From Leptolyngbya sp. SIO4C5 (lineage in GTDB: Bacteria; Cyanobacteriota; Cyanobacteriia; Phormidesmidales; Phormidesmidaceae), in the NCBI GenBank assembly GCA_010671965.1, contig JAAHIC010000004.1, positions 12,100 through 28,806 of the forward strand: a stretch of DNA of 16,707 bases, in the 5' to 3' direction. Positions 1 to 8,899 of this stretch are shown in pieces (position 1 is the stretch's first letter; every line of letters begins with the position of its first letter). Under the pieces are notes generated by a model. It was not told where the DNA came from and did no database searches. It saw only the letters and a list, made by a program, of their open reading frames with translations. Both the position numbers and the translations under genes were made by a program.

Positions 1-1
1 T

Positions 2-46
2 CTCGCCGATTTGCAAGACCTGCCTGCCTACGTGCTGCCAGACTGA
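2..46 (+). CDS. C-terminal end of an upstream gene (partial)
   Basis: An open frame enters from the left edge and ends at TGA 44-46, encoding LADLQDLPAYVLPD. Only 14 residues are visible, so the product cannot be identified. The stop lies two bases before the hisC ATG, which suggests the two genes are co-transcribed and that hisC translation may be coupled to this gene. Confidence 0.55.
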   Translation, partial: LADLQDLPAYVLPD

Positions 47-48
47 TT

Positions 49-1098
49 ATGAGTTACTTTCGCCCTGCTATTGACGCCACCTCTGGGTACATTCCCGGCG
101 AGCAGCCCAAGCCTGGGACCCCTTTTCTCAAACTCAACACCAACGAAAATCCTTATCCGCCCTCCCCTCAGGCCATTCAGGTACTGCGATCGCTCGATAG
201 CGAATGGCTGCGGCGCTACCCGGATCCCTACGCTAAATCTTTTTGTCAGGCGGTGAGCCGAGTTTTGGCCGTGCCGCCGGACTGGGTGATTGTGGGCAAC
301 GGCAGTGATGAGCTGCTAAACGTGATTATTCGCGCCTGTGCTGAGGGAGGCGATCGCCCAGTCGTTTACCCCATGCCGACCTATGTGCTCTACCGCACAC
401 TGGCGGCGCTGCATCCGGCGACAGCAATTGAAGTGCCCTATGGCGAGAATTTTCAGCTTCCCCTAGAGGCCCTAGTTGCGGCCCAAGGGGCAGTGACGTT
501 CATTGCTTCGCCCAACAGCCCCTCTGGGCATGTTGTACCGCTGACCCAATTGCGAGAACTGGCAGCCCAGCTGGCGGGTGTCCTGGTGGTTGATGAAGCC
601 TATGTGGATTTTGCTGAAAGTTCGGCTCTGCCGTTGGTGCATGAATTTGAGAACGTAATTGTATTACGCACGCTATCAAAAGGTTATTCCCTGGCCGGGT
701 TGCGGCTGGGATTTGGAGTTGCTCAACCTTCGCTACTGGCCGGCTTATTTAAGGTGAAAGACAGCTATAACATCGACGCGATCGCCACGCAGGTTGCCAC
801 CGCTGCCATGCAGGATCAGGCTTACAAAAATGCCTGCGCGGCAAAGGTAAAAGCCGCTCGCGCTCAGCTGACGCTAGATCTCAAGAATCTGGGATTTGCA
901 GTGCTGGAGTCTCAGGGCAATTTTGTGCTGTCAGCGCCGCCAGCGGGAAATGCGGCCTACTTGCAGGCGGCCCTAAAGCAGCGGGGAGTTTTGGTGCGTT
1001 ATTTCGATCAGCCAGGGCTAGCTGACAAGCTGCGGATTACGGTAGGGACGCCAGCTCAGAACCAAATGCTGCTGGAGGCTTTGGTCAGCTTGATATAA
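49..1098 (+). CDS. hisC: Histidinol-phosphate aminotransferase
   Basis: This is a PLP-dependent fold-type I aminotransferase of 349 residues, the usual length for HisC. It converts imidazole-acetol phosphate and glutamate to histidinol phosphate in histidine synthesis, in the cytosol. Visible motifs are the substrate-side NTNENPYPPSP (residues 30-40), the cofactor segment NGSDE (84-88), SPNSPSG (154-160, the NPNNPTG-like loop), VDEAYVDF (181-188), and the Schiff-base lysine K211 in LSKGYSLAGLRLGF with the carboxylate-binding arginine R219. The ATG at 49 is two bases after the previous stop and has no clear Shine-Dalgarno, consistent with translational coupling. No other his genes are in view. 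Related aromatic or cobalamin-pathway aminotransferases (CobD/CobC) share the fold, but the motifs fit HisC best. Confidence 0.93.
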   Translation: MSYFRPAIDATSGYIPGEQPKPGTPFLKLNTNENPYPPSPQAIQVLRSLDSEWLRRYPDPYAKSFCQAVSRVLAVPPDWVIVGNGSDELLNVIIRACAEGGDRPVVYPMPTYVLYRTLAALHPATAIEVPYGENFQLPLEALVAAQGAVTFIASPNSPSGHVVPLTQLRELAAQLAGVLVVDEAYVDFAESSALPLVHEFENVIVLRTLSKGYSLAGLRLGFGVAQPSLLAGLFKVKDSYNIDAIATQVATAAMQDQAYKNACAAKVKAARAQLTLDLKNLGFAVLESQGNFVLSAPPAGNAAYLQAALKQRGVLVRYFDQPGLADKLRITVGTPAQNQMLLEALVSLI

Positions 1099-1215
1099 GC
1101 TGTGGCAGCTAGGCACTGGACAAGGCGATCGCAGGCATCAAACAGCCTTAATTCATTTTGGACCAAGTGTTAGCCTGAAGGGGTACCAAACTCTCAAAAA
1201 TCGCCTGCTTCAACC

Positions 1216-2886
1216 GTGTCTACTGCTGATTTTGCCGCTGAGCGGCTGCTGTTTACCCCTGCCGTTCCGAACGCCAAAGCCGTTCCGGTCATTTTTGGTT
1301 TTCCTAATACCTACAGTGTCGGCATCACCAGCTTGGGCTATCAGCTTGTATGGGCGACTCTGGCCCAACGGAGCGACCTGCAGGTCGGGCGTCTGTTTAC
1401 GGATGCTAGCCAGTCTTTGCCCCCCCAACCAGAGCTAGTCGGCTTTTCCGTCTCCTGGGAACTGGACTATGTCAATATTTTGGCGCTGCTGGAGCAGCTA
1501 CAGGTACCGTTACTCGCTGCCGAACGACAGGAGGACCATCCCCTCATTTTCGGCGGTGGCCCCGTGCTGACGGCTAACCCAGAACCCTTTGCCGACTTTT
1601 TTGACCTGATTTTGCTAGGGGATGGGGAAACGCTGTTAGACGAGTTCATAGATGCTTATCAGCAGGTACGCCACGCCGATCGCCAGCGTCAACGGCTGCA
1701 TTTAGCCCAGGTACCGGGGGTCTATGTGCCCAGCCTGTACGAGGTGAGCTACGCTAGCGCCGATGGCCCGGTGGCGGCAATTGGGGCGATCGCAGAGGTG
1801 CCTGCCCAGGTGCAGAAGCAAACCTATCGCGGCAACGTGCTTTCAGCTTCAACTGTTGTCACGGAGCAGGCCGCTTGGGAAAACATCTATATGGTAGAGG
1901 TGGTGCGGAGCTGTCCGGAGATGTGCCGCTTTTGCTTAGCTAGCTATCTGACGCTGCCGTTTCGCACTGCCAGCTTGGAAGGTTCGCTGATACCGGCGAT
2001 CGAGCGGGGACTGAGCGTGACGCGGCGGCTAGGACTGCTGGGCGCTTCTGTGACTCAGCATCCTGAGTTTGAGGCGCTGCTGGACTATCTCAACCAGCCA
2101 GAGTATGACGATGTGCGCTTGAGTATTGCTTCGGTGCGGACAGGGACGGTGAACCAGAAGCTGGCGGCAACTTTGGTAAAGCATGACACGCGATCGATCA
2201 CGATCGCCGTTGAGAGCGGTTCAGAGCGGCTGCGGCAGATTATCAACAAGAAGCTAGACAATGACGAAATTGTGGCAGCGGCAGTCAATGCTAAAGCCGG
2301 AGGGCTGAGCGCCGTCAAACTCTACGGCATGGTGGGGATTCCGGGGGAAGAGGCAGCGGATCTCGATCTGACGGTGGAGATGATGAAGCGGCTGAAAAAG
2401 GCGGCTCCCGGTCTGCGGCTGACTCTGGGCTGTAGCACTTTTGTGCCCAAGGCTCACACGCCGTTTCAGTGGTTTGGCGTTAACCGAGAGGCCGAGAAGC
2501 GACTAAAGCTGTTGCAAAAACAACTGCGATCGCGCGGTATTGACTTTCGCCCAGAAAGCTATAGCTGGTCGGTGATCCAGACTCTAATTTCCAGAGGCGA
2601 TCGCCGCCTTTCTAAGCTGCTGCTGCTGGTACGGCACTATGGCGAGTCCCTAGGCAGCTATCGCCGCGCCTTCAAGGAGCTGAAAGGGCAGATACCGCCC
2701 CTAGAGTTTTACGTGCATCAAGATTGGGAACCCCAGCAGGTTTTACCCTGGGATCATATTCAGGGGCCGCTGCCGAAGGCGACGCTGCTCAAGCACCTAG
2801 CGGCAGCAACCGAGCAGTTTCCGGCAGCGCAGAAAACGGCGCGATTGGTGTTGGCAAATCCTGCTGCGCCGACTGCACTGGTTTAA
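1216..2886 (+). CDS. B12-binding-domain radical SAM protein
   Basis: The product is 556 residues. The N-terminal part (about 20-150) has a B12-binding-like Rossmann layout: FGFPNTYSVGITSLGYQ, then the stretches around LVGFSVSWELDY and IFGGGPVLTANPEPFADFFD, and LLGDGE at 133-138. The radical SAM core follows, with its cluster motif C233-x3-C237-x2-C240 (SCPEMCRFC). Downstream are SIASVRTGTV and IAVESGSERLRQIINKK, typical of the B12-dependent radical SAM class. The family acts on unactivated carbon or sulfur centres by radical chemistry, but the substrate of this cyanobacterial subfamily is not known to me. The start is a GTG. The frame is closed by a TAG at 1171-1173, no ATG exists between, and the next residues match the expected family N-terminus (ERLLFTPA). 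A 117-bp gap separates it from hisC. Confidence 0.85.
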   Translation: MSTADFAAERLLFTPAVPNAKAVPVIFGFPNTYSVGITSLGYQLVWATLAQRSDLQVGRLFTDASQSLPPQPELVGFSVSWELDYVNILALLEQLQVPLLAAERQEDHPLIFGGGPVLTANPEPFADFFDLILLGDGETLLDEFIDAYQQVRHADRQRQRLHLAQVPGVYVPSLYEVSYASADGPVAAIGAIAEVPAQVQKQTYRGNVLSASTVVTEQAAWENIYMVEVVRSCPEMCRFCLASYLTLPFRTASLEGSLIPAIERGLSVTRRLGLLGASVTQHPEFEALLDYLNQPEYDDVRLSIASVRTGTVNQKLAATLVKHDTRSITIAVESGSERLRQIINKKLDNDEIVAAAVNAKAGGLSAVKLYGMVGIPGEEAADLDLTVEMMKRLKKAAPGLRLTLGCSTFVPKAHTPFQWFGVNREAEKRLKLLQKQLRSRGIDFRPESYSWSVIQTLISRGDRRLSKLLLLVRHYGESLGSYRRAFKELKGQIPPLEFYVHQDWEPQQVLPWDHIQGPLPKATLLKHLAAATEQFPAAQKTARLVLANPAAPTALV

Positions 2887-2984
2887 GTTGATTGGCTCTG
2901 GTATCAGGCTTCAGAATGCACCTGGTTGGCCTCTAGTGAAAGACGGCGGTGCCATACTGTCAATCCAGCCGCCCAATCGTTTCA

Positions 2985-3006
2985 GCAATGTCTGTCAAGA
3001 CATTGC
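2985..3006. repeat. Perfect 9-bp hairpin between convergent genes
   Basis: GCAATGTCT (2985-2993) is followed by the loop GTCA and the exact reverse complement AGACATTGC (2998-3006). It sits in the 161-bp gap between the convergent radical SAM and antiporter genes. It could serve as a two-way terminator stem, but no T-tract follows on either strand. It also lies inside a coding-looking minus-strand frame, so it may be incidental. Confidence 0.45.
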
Positions 3007-3047
3007 GGATGCCTTGGATATCACCTAATCCAGGTACTGGCAACGGC

Positions 3048-4286
3048 TTAACTAGATTCAGAAACTGCCTGACCGGGACGGCGATTCTTGTACCACTGCA
3101 TCAGCGGTGTGGCACTGATACCATGCAGCACGATAGAAACAGTCACCACAATATAGATAATCCATGAAAGCCGCTCTGACACAGCGCTGCCAATGTCATG
3201 GCCCAGCGCATAGGTCAGGTAGTAGATTGAGCCAATACCGCGAATGCCAAACCAGCCTACCAGTCGCCGGGTTGCCTTGGGCAAGCGGCAGCCTAAAAAG
3301 CTGAGCCAGGCACCGATAGGCCGGACAAAGAACAGCAGGACTGCGGTAATAATCAAGCCATCGTAGCCGTAGCGTACTAGGGAAGAAAACTGCAGCAGCG
3401 ACCCCAGCAGCAAGATGGTGGCGACCTCCAATAGCTTTTCAATCTGTTCGGTGAATTCAAGCTGGGCTAAACGCTTACCGGGGTCACAGTGGGCGTTGCG
3501 GCGAATCGTGATGCCGGCAACAAAGACAGCCAAGAAGCCATAGCCGTTGACCAGCTCCGTCAGCGAGTAAGTCAGCAAAATCGCGCTCAGCGCTAGCAAA
3601 TCTTCCATCAGGTCATCTGCTGGGCGCTGCTGCTGCAGCTTGCCGTCAATCCAGGCGATCGCCTTAGCTACGCCTATTCCCATCCCAATCCCCGCCGCGA
3701 TCGCCCAAATTAGGTCAACTGCTACCCACTGGGTAAACCAGTCCTGCCAGTTGCCCTTCGTCAGCCAGTAGATGCCAAAATAAACAAACGGAAAGGCTAG
3801 GGAGTCGTTCAGCCCTCCTTCCGAGGTAAGGCCAAACCGCAGCTCATCGCCATCGTCAGGGTTTTCCATCTGCACCTCTGAGGCCAATACCGGATCGGTC
3901 GGGGCCAAGCAGGCTCCTAGTAAAATAGCCGCCCCCCAGTCCAGCTTCAGCAGCCAGTGACTGGCAAATGCGATCGCCACGATTGACAGCGGCATTAAAA
4001 AGCCAATCAGCCGTGCTGTTGACTGCCAGGCCCAGGGTTTCAGGGGGCGGTTCATCTTCAGACCACAGCCGAAGACCGAGACAATGACGACAAACTCGGT
4101 GAGGCGCTCTATGAGTTCAGCATCGGGCCGCAGGGCAATCCAGCCTGTTCCCTGTGGTCCCAAAGCAATACCGACCACTAGGTAAAGAATGGCGTAGGAA
4201 AAGGGCAGGCGAGCAATCCAGCCAGATCCCAGCGTCACCACCAGCAAAAGCAGCCCCAGAATTAGCAAAAGTGAGATATAAGTCAC
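3048..4286 (-). CDS. CPA1-type cation:proton antiporter
   Basis: This is an integral membrane protein of 412 residues. Hydrophobic segments fill most of its length (for example 3-20, 29-43, 62-74, 93-110, 117-134, and the stretches near ILLTYSLTELVNGYGFLAVFVAGI and LIITAVLLFFVRPIGAWLSFLG). Diagnostic CPA1/NhaP-like signatures are LGACLAPTDPVLASEVQ (123-139, with T130-D131) and SEGGLNDSLAFPF (155-167), whose N160-D161 pair is the likely ion-binding site. It would exchange Na+ or K+ for protons and serve pH or salt homeostasis. The long hydrophilic C-terminal domain of some CPA1 members is absent. The start is a GTG with no clear Shine-Dalgarno, but the first helix would be cut by any later start. 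It is convergent with the radical SAM gene and divergent from the peroxiredoxin gene. The transported ion cannot be told from sequence. Confidence 0.88.
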   Translation of the reverse strand: MTYISLLLILGLLLLVVTLGSGWIARLPFSYAILYLVVGIALGPQGTGWIALRPDAELIERLTEFVVIVSVFGCGLKMNRPLKPWAWQSTARLIGFLMPLSIVAIAFASHWLLKLDWGAAILLGACLAPTDPVLASEVQMENPDDGDELRFGLTSEGGLNDSLAFPFVYFGIYWLTKGNWQDWFTQWVAVDLIWAIAAGIGMGIGVAKAIAWIDGKLQQQRPADDLMEDLLALSAILLTYSLTELVNGYGFLAVFVAGITIRRNAHCDPGKRLAQLEFTEQIEKLLEVATILLLGSLLQFSSLVRYGYDGLIITAVLLFFVRPIGAWLSFLGCRLPKATRRLVGWFGIRGIGSIYYLTYALGHDIGSAVSERLSWIIYIVVTVSIVLHGISATPLMQWYKNRRPGQAVSESS

Positions 4287-4701
4287 GTAGTAAAGCCGCT
4301 TTTATCAGAAAAAAATTGAACGTCTTTCAGTCTAGAAAGCAAGTGCGGCTGCTTCCATCGTCTAAAAGCTAGATTGCGCTGCTAAAACGCTTACCGCTGG
4401 CCGCAAATCTGCGATCGCCCTAAAGTCTCTCTTGCAGATGAGTCATCGCTATCTCCACTCAGCCACCTTACTTTGTAGAGATATTAAGTGTTGCAAAGCA
4501 ATTTCATTTTTGAGGCTCAAAGGCGGGCTTGATTGATTAAACTTGCGATACACAAACTCGTGATGAGTATGACTTGATGGAGATGCTGGTTTCTTCAGCT
4601 TAATGGCACTGGCTATCTCTTGGCTTTGCCGAGGCGACTCGCCAGGGATGAGAGCAAGCTACTGCTGTTCCGAGGGTAATGTCTTTACTCATCAATCTCG
4701 T

Positions 4702-4717
4702 AGTTAGGAGTCTAACT
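4702..4717. promoter_or_regulatory. Dyad AGTTAG-N4-CTAACT upstream of peroxiredoxin
   Basis: AGTTAG (4702-4707) and CTAACT (4712-4717) are exact reverse complements around GAGT. The dyad ends 16 bp before the Shine-Dalgarno of the peroxiredoxin-katG pair. It could be an operator half-site pair or a small 5'-UTR hairpin. There is no direct evidence for a binding protein. Confidence 0.35.
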
Positions 4718-4733
4718 GATGCTGAATGCGAGT

Positions 4734-4739
4734 AAGGAG
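4734..4739 (+). promoter_or_regulatory. Strong Shine-Dalgarno of the peroxiredoxin gene
   Basis: AAGGAG lies eight bases before the ATG at 4748. It fixes the start and suggests strong translation, which is notable because most genes in this window have weak or no such site. Confidence 0.75.
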
Positions 4740-4747
4740 ATGGGCAA

Positions 4748-5308
4748 ATGCTCTTAAATCATGAGGGCCAACGTGTTCCTCAGGTCATTTTTCGGATGTT
4801 TGCAGCAGGAGATTGGTACCAGCTTTCCACAGCAGATCTCTTTGAAGATAGAACCGTGGTGGTGTTTGCGGTGCCAGGAGCCTTTACCTGCCCGTATTCT
4901 CCGATTCAACTATTAGGCTACAACGAGTATGCCGAGGTGTTTCGCGCGAACGGCGTTGATGAAATTCTTTGCATTTCGGTCAACGATCCGTTTTCCCTAG
5001 CGACCTGGGCGCAAGCAGAAGGAGCCGATCAGGTGCGCTTTATCCCTGATGTGAACGGAGACTTTACCCGCGCGATGGGGATGCTGATGAACCTCTCGGA
5101 GCGGGGCATGGGATACCGATCTTGGCGCTATTCCATGCTTGTGAAAGACGGAGTTATTAAAAAAATGTTTGTGGAACCCGATGGCTTTGAGGCCATGCCC
5201 GTGGTTTCCAATGCCGAGACTTTGTTGAACTATCTCAATCCAACGGCGCAGAAACCTGAGCAAACGGCTGTGCTGATGCAAGTGTGGCGAACAATGCTTT
5301 CTGTCTGA
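4748..5308 (+). CDS. Peroxiredoxin-II-like protein with displaced active-site cysteine
   Basis: The product is 186 residues with a thioredoxin fold of the Prx5/type II group. Conserved landmarks are VVVFAVPGAFT (37-47), ILCISVNDPF (73-82), FIPDVNGDFTRAMGM (98-112), RSWRYSM (124-130) and MFVEPD (140-145). Ordinary members have PGAFTPTC, with the peroxidatic Cys three residues after Thr. Here the text is P43-G-A-F-T47-C48-P-Y50: the Cys sits directly after Thr, and Tyr occupies the usual Cys position. The second Cys of the type II group (C75 in CISVND) and the arginine in RSWRYS are kept. There is also a C-terminal tail of about 20 residues beyond the family end. It lies 56 bp before katG on the same strand, so a role in peroxide or thiol chemistry is likely, but classical peroxidase activity is uncertain. 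Confidence 0.82.
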   Translation: MLLNHEGQRVPQVIFRMFAAGDWYQLSTADLFEDRTVVVFAVPGAFTCPYSPIQLLGYNEYAEVFRANGVDEILCISVNDPFSLATWAQAEGADQVRFIPDVNGDFTRAMGMLMNLSERGMGYRSWRYSMLVKDGVIKKMFVEPDGFEAMPVVSNAETLLNYLNPTAQKPEQTAVLMQVWRTMLSV

Positions 5309-5334
5309 GAAAAAGCAGGGCAGAGACACCATAG

Positions 5335-7737
<2,403 letters not shown>

Positions 7738-7751
7738 TTGCAGTGAAATAG

Positions 7752-7773
7752 AGGGCGGGCAGTTGTCCGCCCT
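7752..7773 (+). terminator. GC-rich hairpin after katG
   Basis: AGGGCGG (7752-7758) pairs with CCGCCCT (7767-7773) across an eight-base loop, starting 15 bases after the katG stop. No T-run follows directly; a TTTTT occurs about 18 bases later. A terminator or mRNA 3'-end stabiliser is the likely role. Many cyanobacterial terminators lack a clear U-tract. Confidence 0.5.
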
Positions 7774-7899
7774 ATCAAACCGCCTGCACTATTTTTGTGA
7801 TACAGATCTACTTCGATGCGGGCGGAACTGACGAGTAGGTAGTCTTGCCGGGCTGGGTTGCGGCGGTGTTGTGTTAGCGATCGCACACGCCAGCTTCGC

Positions 7900-7982
7900 A
7901 ACACAAATCTGTTATTGACGACATCAAAACAGTGATGATGACACAAATCTGTCATGGATGACAGATCAAGTGCTATTCAACA
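7900..7982 (-). mobile_element. Possible remnant of a Tn7-like/CAST transposon left end
   Basis: Read on the minus strand, directly after the 3' end of tRNA-Pro(CGG), the DNA starts with TGT and then carries clustered motifs TGTCAT, ATGACAGATT, GTGTCAT, TGTCGTC and AACAGATTTGTGT. On the plus strand this appears as a 22-bp imperfect direct repeat at 7901-7922 and 7941-7962, with 19 of 22 positions identical and a 40-bp period. From memory this closely resembles the TnsB-binding repeats at the left end of type V-K CAST elements, which insert beside tRNA genes. No transposase, Cas12k, crRNA repeat or right end is present in the window, so at most this is a relic. An unrelated repeat remains possible. 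Confidence 0.4.
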
Positions 7983-7984
7983 AA

Positions 7985-8058
7985 TCGGGATGACAGGATT
8001 CGAACCTGCGGCCCCTTCGTCCCGAACGAAGTGCGCTACCAAGCTGCGCTACATCCCG
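7985..8058 (-). tRNA. trnP-CGG: tRNA-Pro(CGG)
   Basis: The reverse strand folds as a complete 74-nt cloverleaf. It has acceptor CGGGATG/CATCCCG, a D arm with AGCTTGGTA, anticodon stem CTTCG/CGAAG with loop TTCGGGA (anticodon CGG), T arm GCAGG-TTCGAAT-CCTGT, and discriminator A at 7985. C1-G72 with A73 is the bacterial proline identity set. CCA is not encoded. It reads CCG codons. Confidence 0.97.
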
Positions 8059-8230
8059 TAATACCCGATCAATCTATCACATATTGACGGGCACTGTGCA
8101 GAATCAGACAGTGGCGATCGCCTACAGACCGAGACAATTTGATTAGTGACACAGGCAGGTCAGTATCTATGCGTAAAGCAGCCGATCCTTTCTGTAGGAG
8201 TCATCGTCACCAATCAGGGAACCCACTGCC

Positions 8231-8749
8231 GTGTATAGTCAAACTATTCCTAAATCAGCTTTTAGCCCTCAGTTTCAGTATCCGCTCTCTCACCAGTCTC
8301 AGTCAGCTACTTTTTGCTATCAGCCCTATCGGCTACAGCCTGATTTTAAGCAGCTACAGCAGTTTCAGCCAGTAGGCGATCGCTGGCAAAAGTTAGGGCT
8401 TGTTTTTGAAGGGGCGATCGCCCTGTATCCCTCTAATCCTCGATATTATGACCAGACCGCTCCCCTAGTAATCATGCCGCTGGAAGAGCAGGGCAATATT
8501 AGCATTCAGCTCCATCGGCCTTTCTCGCAAATCAAGGTTCGGGTACGCAGCCTGGGCGAAGTTTCTCTGACGGCGTTAGATAGCTGCGGCCACTGTATTG
8601 CCCACGGCTATACGCGCGAGTTGTCCCAGACCTCCCCGTCGTCGCCAACAATAGGGTCTGCGTGGCTCAGCGTCACAGCGTCTCAGATGGCTAGCCTAGT
8701 TTTAAGTGCTAGGGCACCTTTTGTCGTTGAAGCGGTGCGACTGGCCTAG
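8231..8749 (+). CDS. Conserved-looking small protein of unknown function
   Basis: The product is 172 residues and I do not recognise the family. The first 50 residues are rich in Gln, Tyr, Ser and Phe and look disordered. Residues 55-172 alternate hydrophobic and polar positions (VFEGAIALYPSNPRYY, LVIMPLEEQGNISIQLHR, IKVRVRSLGEVSLTALD, SLVLSARAPFVVEAVRL), which suggests a compact all-beta domain. Two cysteines form a CGHC motif in LDSCGHCIAHGY (about 116-127), possibly redox or metal binding. No signal peptide or membrane segment is evident. The start is the GTG at 8231, since the frame is closed by TAG at 8195 and no ATG lies between. AGGGA at 8216-8220 is a plausible ribosome site. It stands alone between tRNA-Pro and the phosphomutase gene and is followed by a hairpin, so it is probably monocistronic. 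Confidence 0.7.
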   Translation: MYSQTIPKSAFSPQFQYPLSHQSQSATFCYQPYRLQPDFKQLQQFQPVGDRWQKLGLVFEGAIALYPSNPRYYDQTAPLVIMPLEEQGNISIQLHRPFSQIKVRVRSLGEVSLTALDSCGHCIAHGYTRELSQTSPSSPTIGSAWLSVTASQMASLVLSARAPFVVEAVRLA

Positions 8750-8758
8750 CTTTTTGAC

Positions 8759-8785
8759 TATTGAGGCTTGAGGTCAAGCTCAATA
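8759..8785 (+). terminator. Long hairpin after the 172-residue gene
   Basis: TATTGAG-g-CTTGA (8759-8771) pairs with TCAAG-CTCAATA (8774-8785), giving a 12-bp stem with one bulged G and a very short loop, nine bases after the stop codon. There is no T-tract downstream, so it is either a weak terminator or a 3'-end structure. Confidence 0.5.
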
Positions 8786-8899
8786 ATGAGGCGAGCAAAA
8801 TGAATTCTTTATGGATTTGAGCGTGAAACCTAGTAGGGATTACAAGCAACTCGCTAAACTCGTGAAAGCGGTTTAGGTTTTCCCACTAAAGGTATTTTT

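Larger units (their letters stand above)
4287..4747. other. 461-bp divergent intergenic region
   Basis: This non-coding stretch lies between the start of the antiporter (-) and the start of the peroxiredoxin gene (+), and must hold both promoters. I see no RNA gene and no convincing ORF. It contains one HIP1 site near 4411, an 11-bp palindrome GATGAGTCATC at 4437-4447, and the dyad at 4702-4717 listed separately. No textbook -35/-10 pair with good spacing could be picked out for either gene. Confidence 0.6.

Noticed and set aside
2949..3167. 72-residue plus-strand ORF facing the antiporter
   Set aside because: It overlaps the antiporter coding end by about 120 bp on the opposite strand, and its composition does not look like a protein.
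4437..4447. Perfect 11-bp palindrome GATGAGTCATC
   Set aside because: It resembles a eukaryotic AP-1 site by chance. A palindrome this short alone in 461 bp of non-coding DNA is weak evidence.
8139..8375. 78-residue ORF overlapping the 172-residue gene in another frame
   Set aside because: The hydrophobic Ser/Leu-rich translation looks like an out-of-frame shadow; the longer frame has better protein character.
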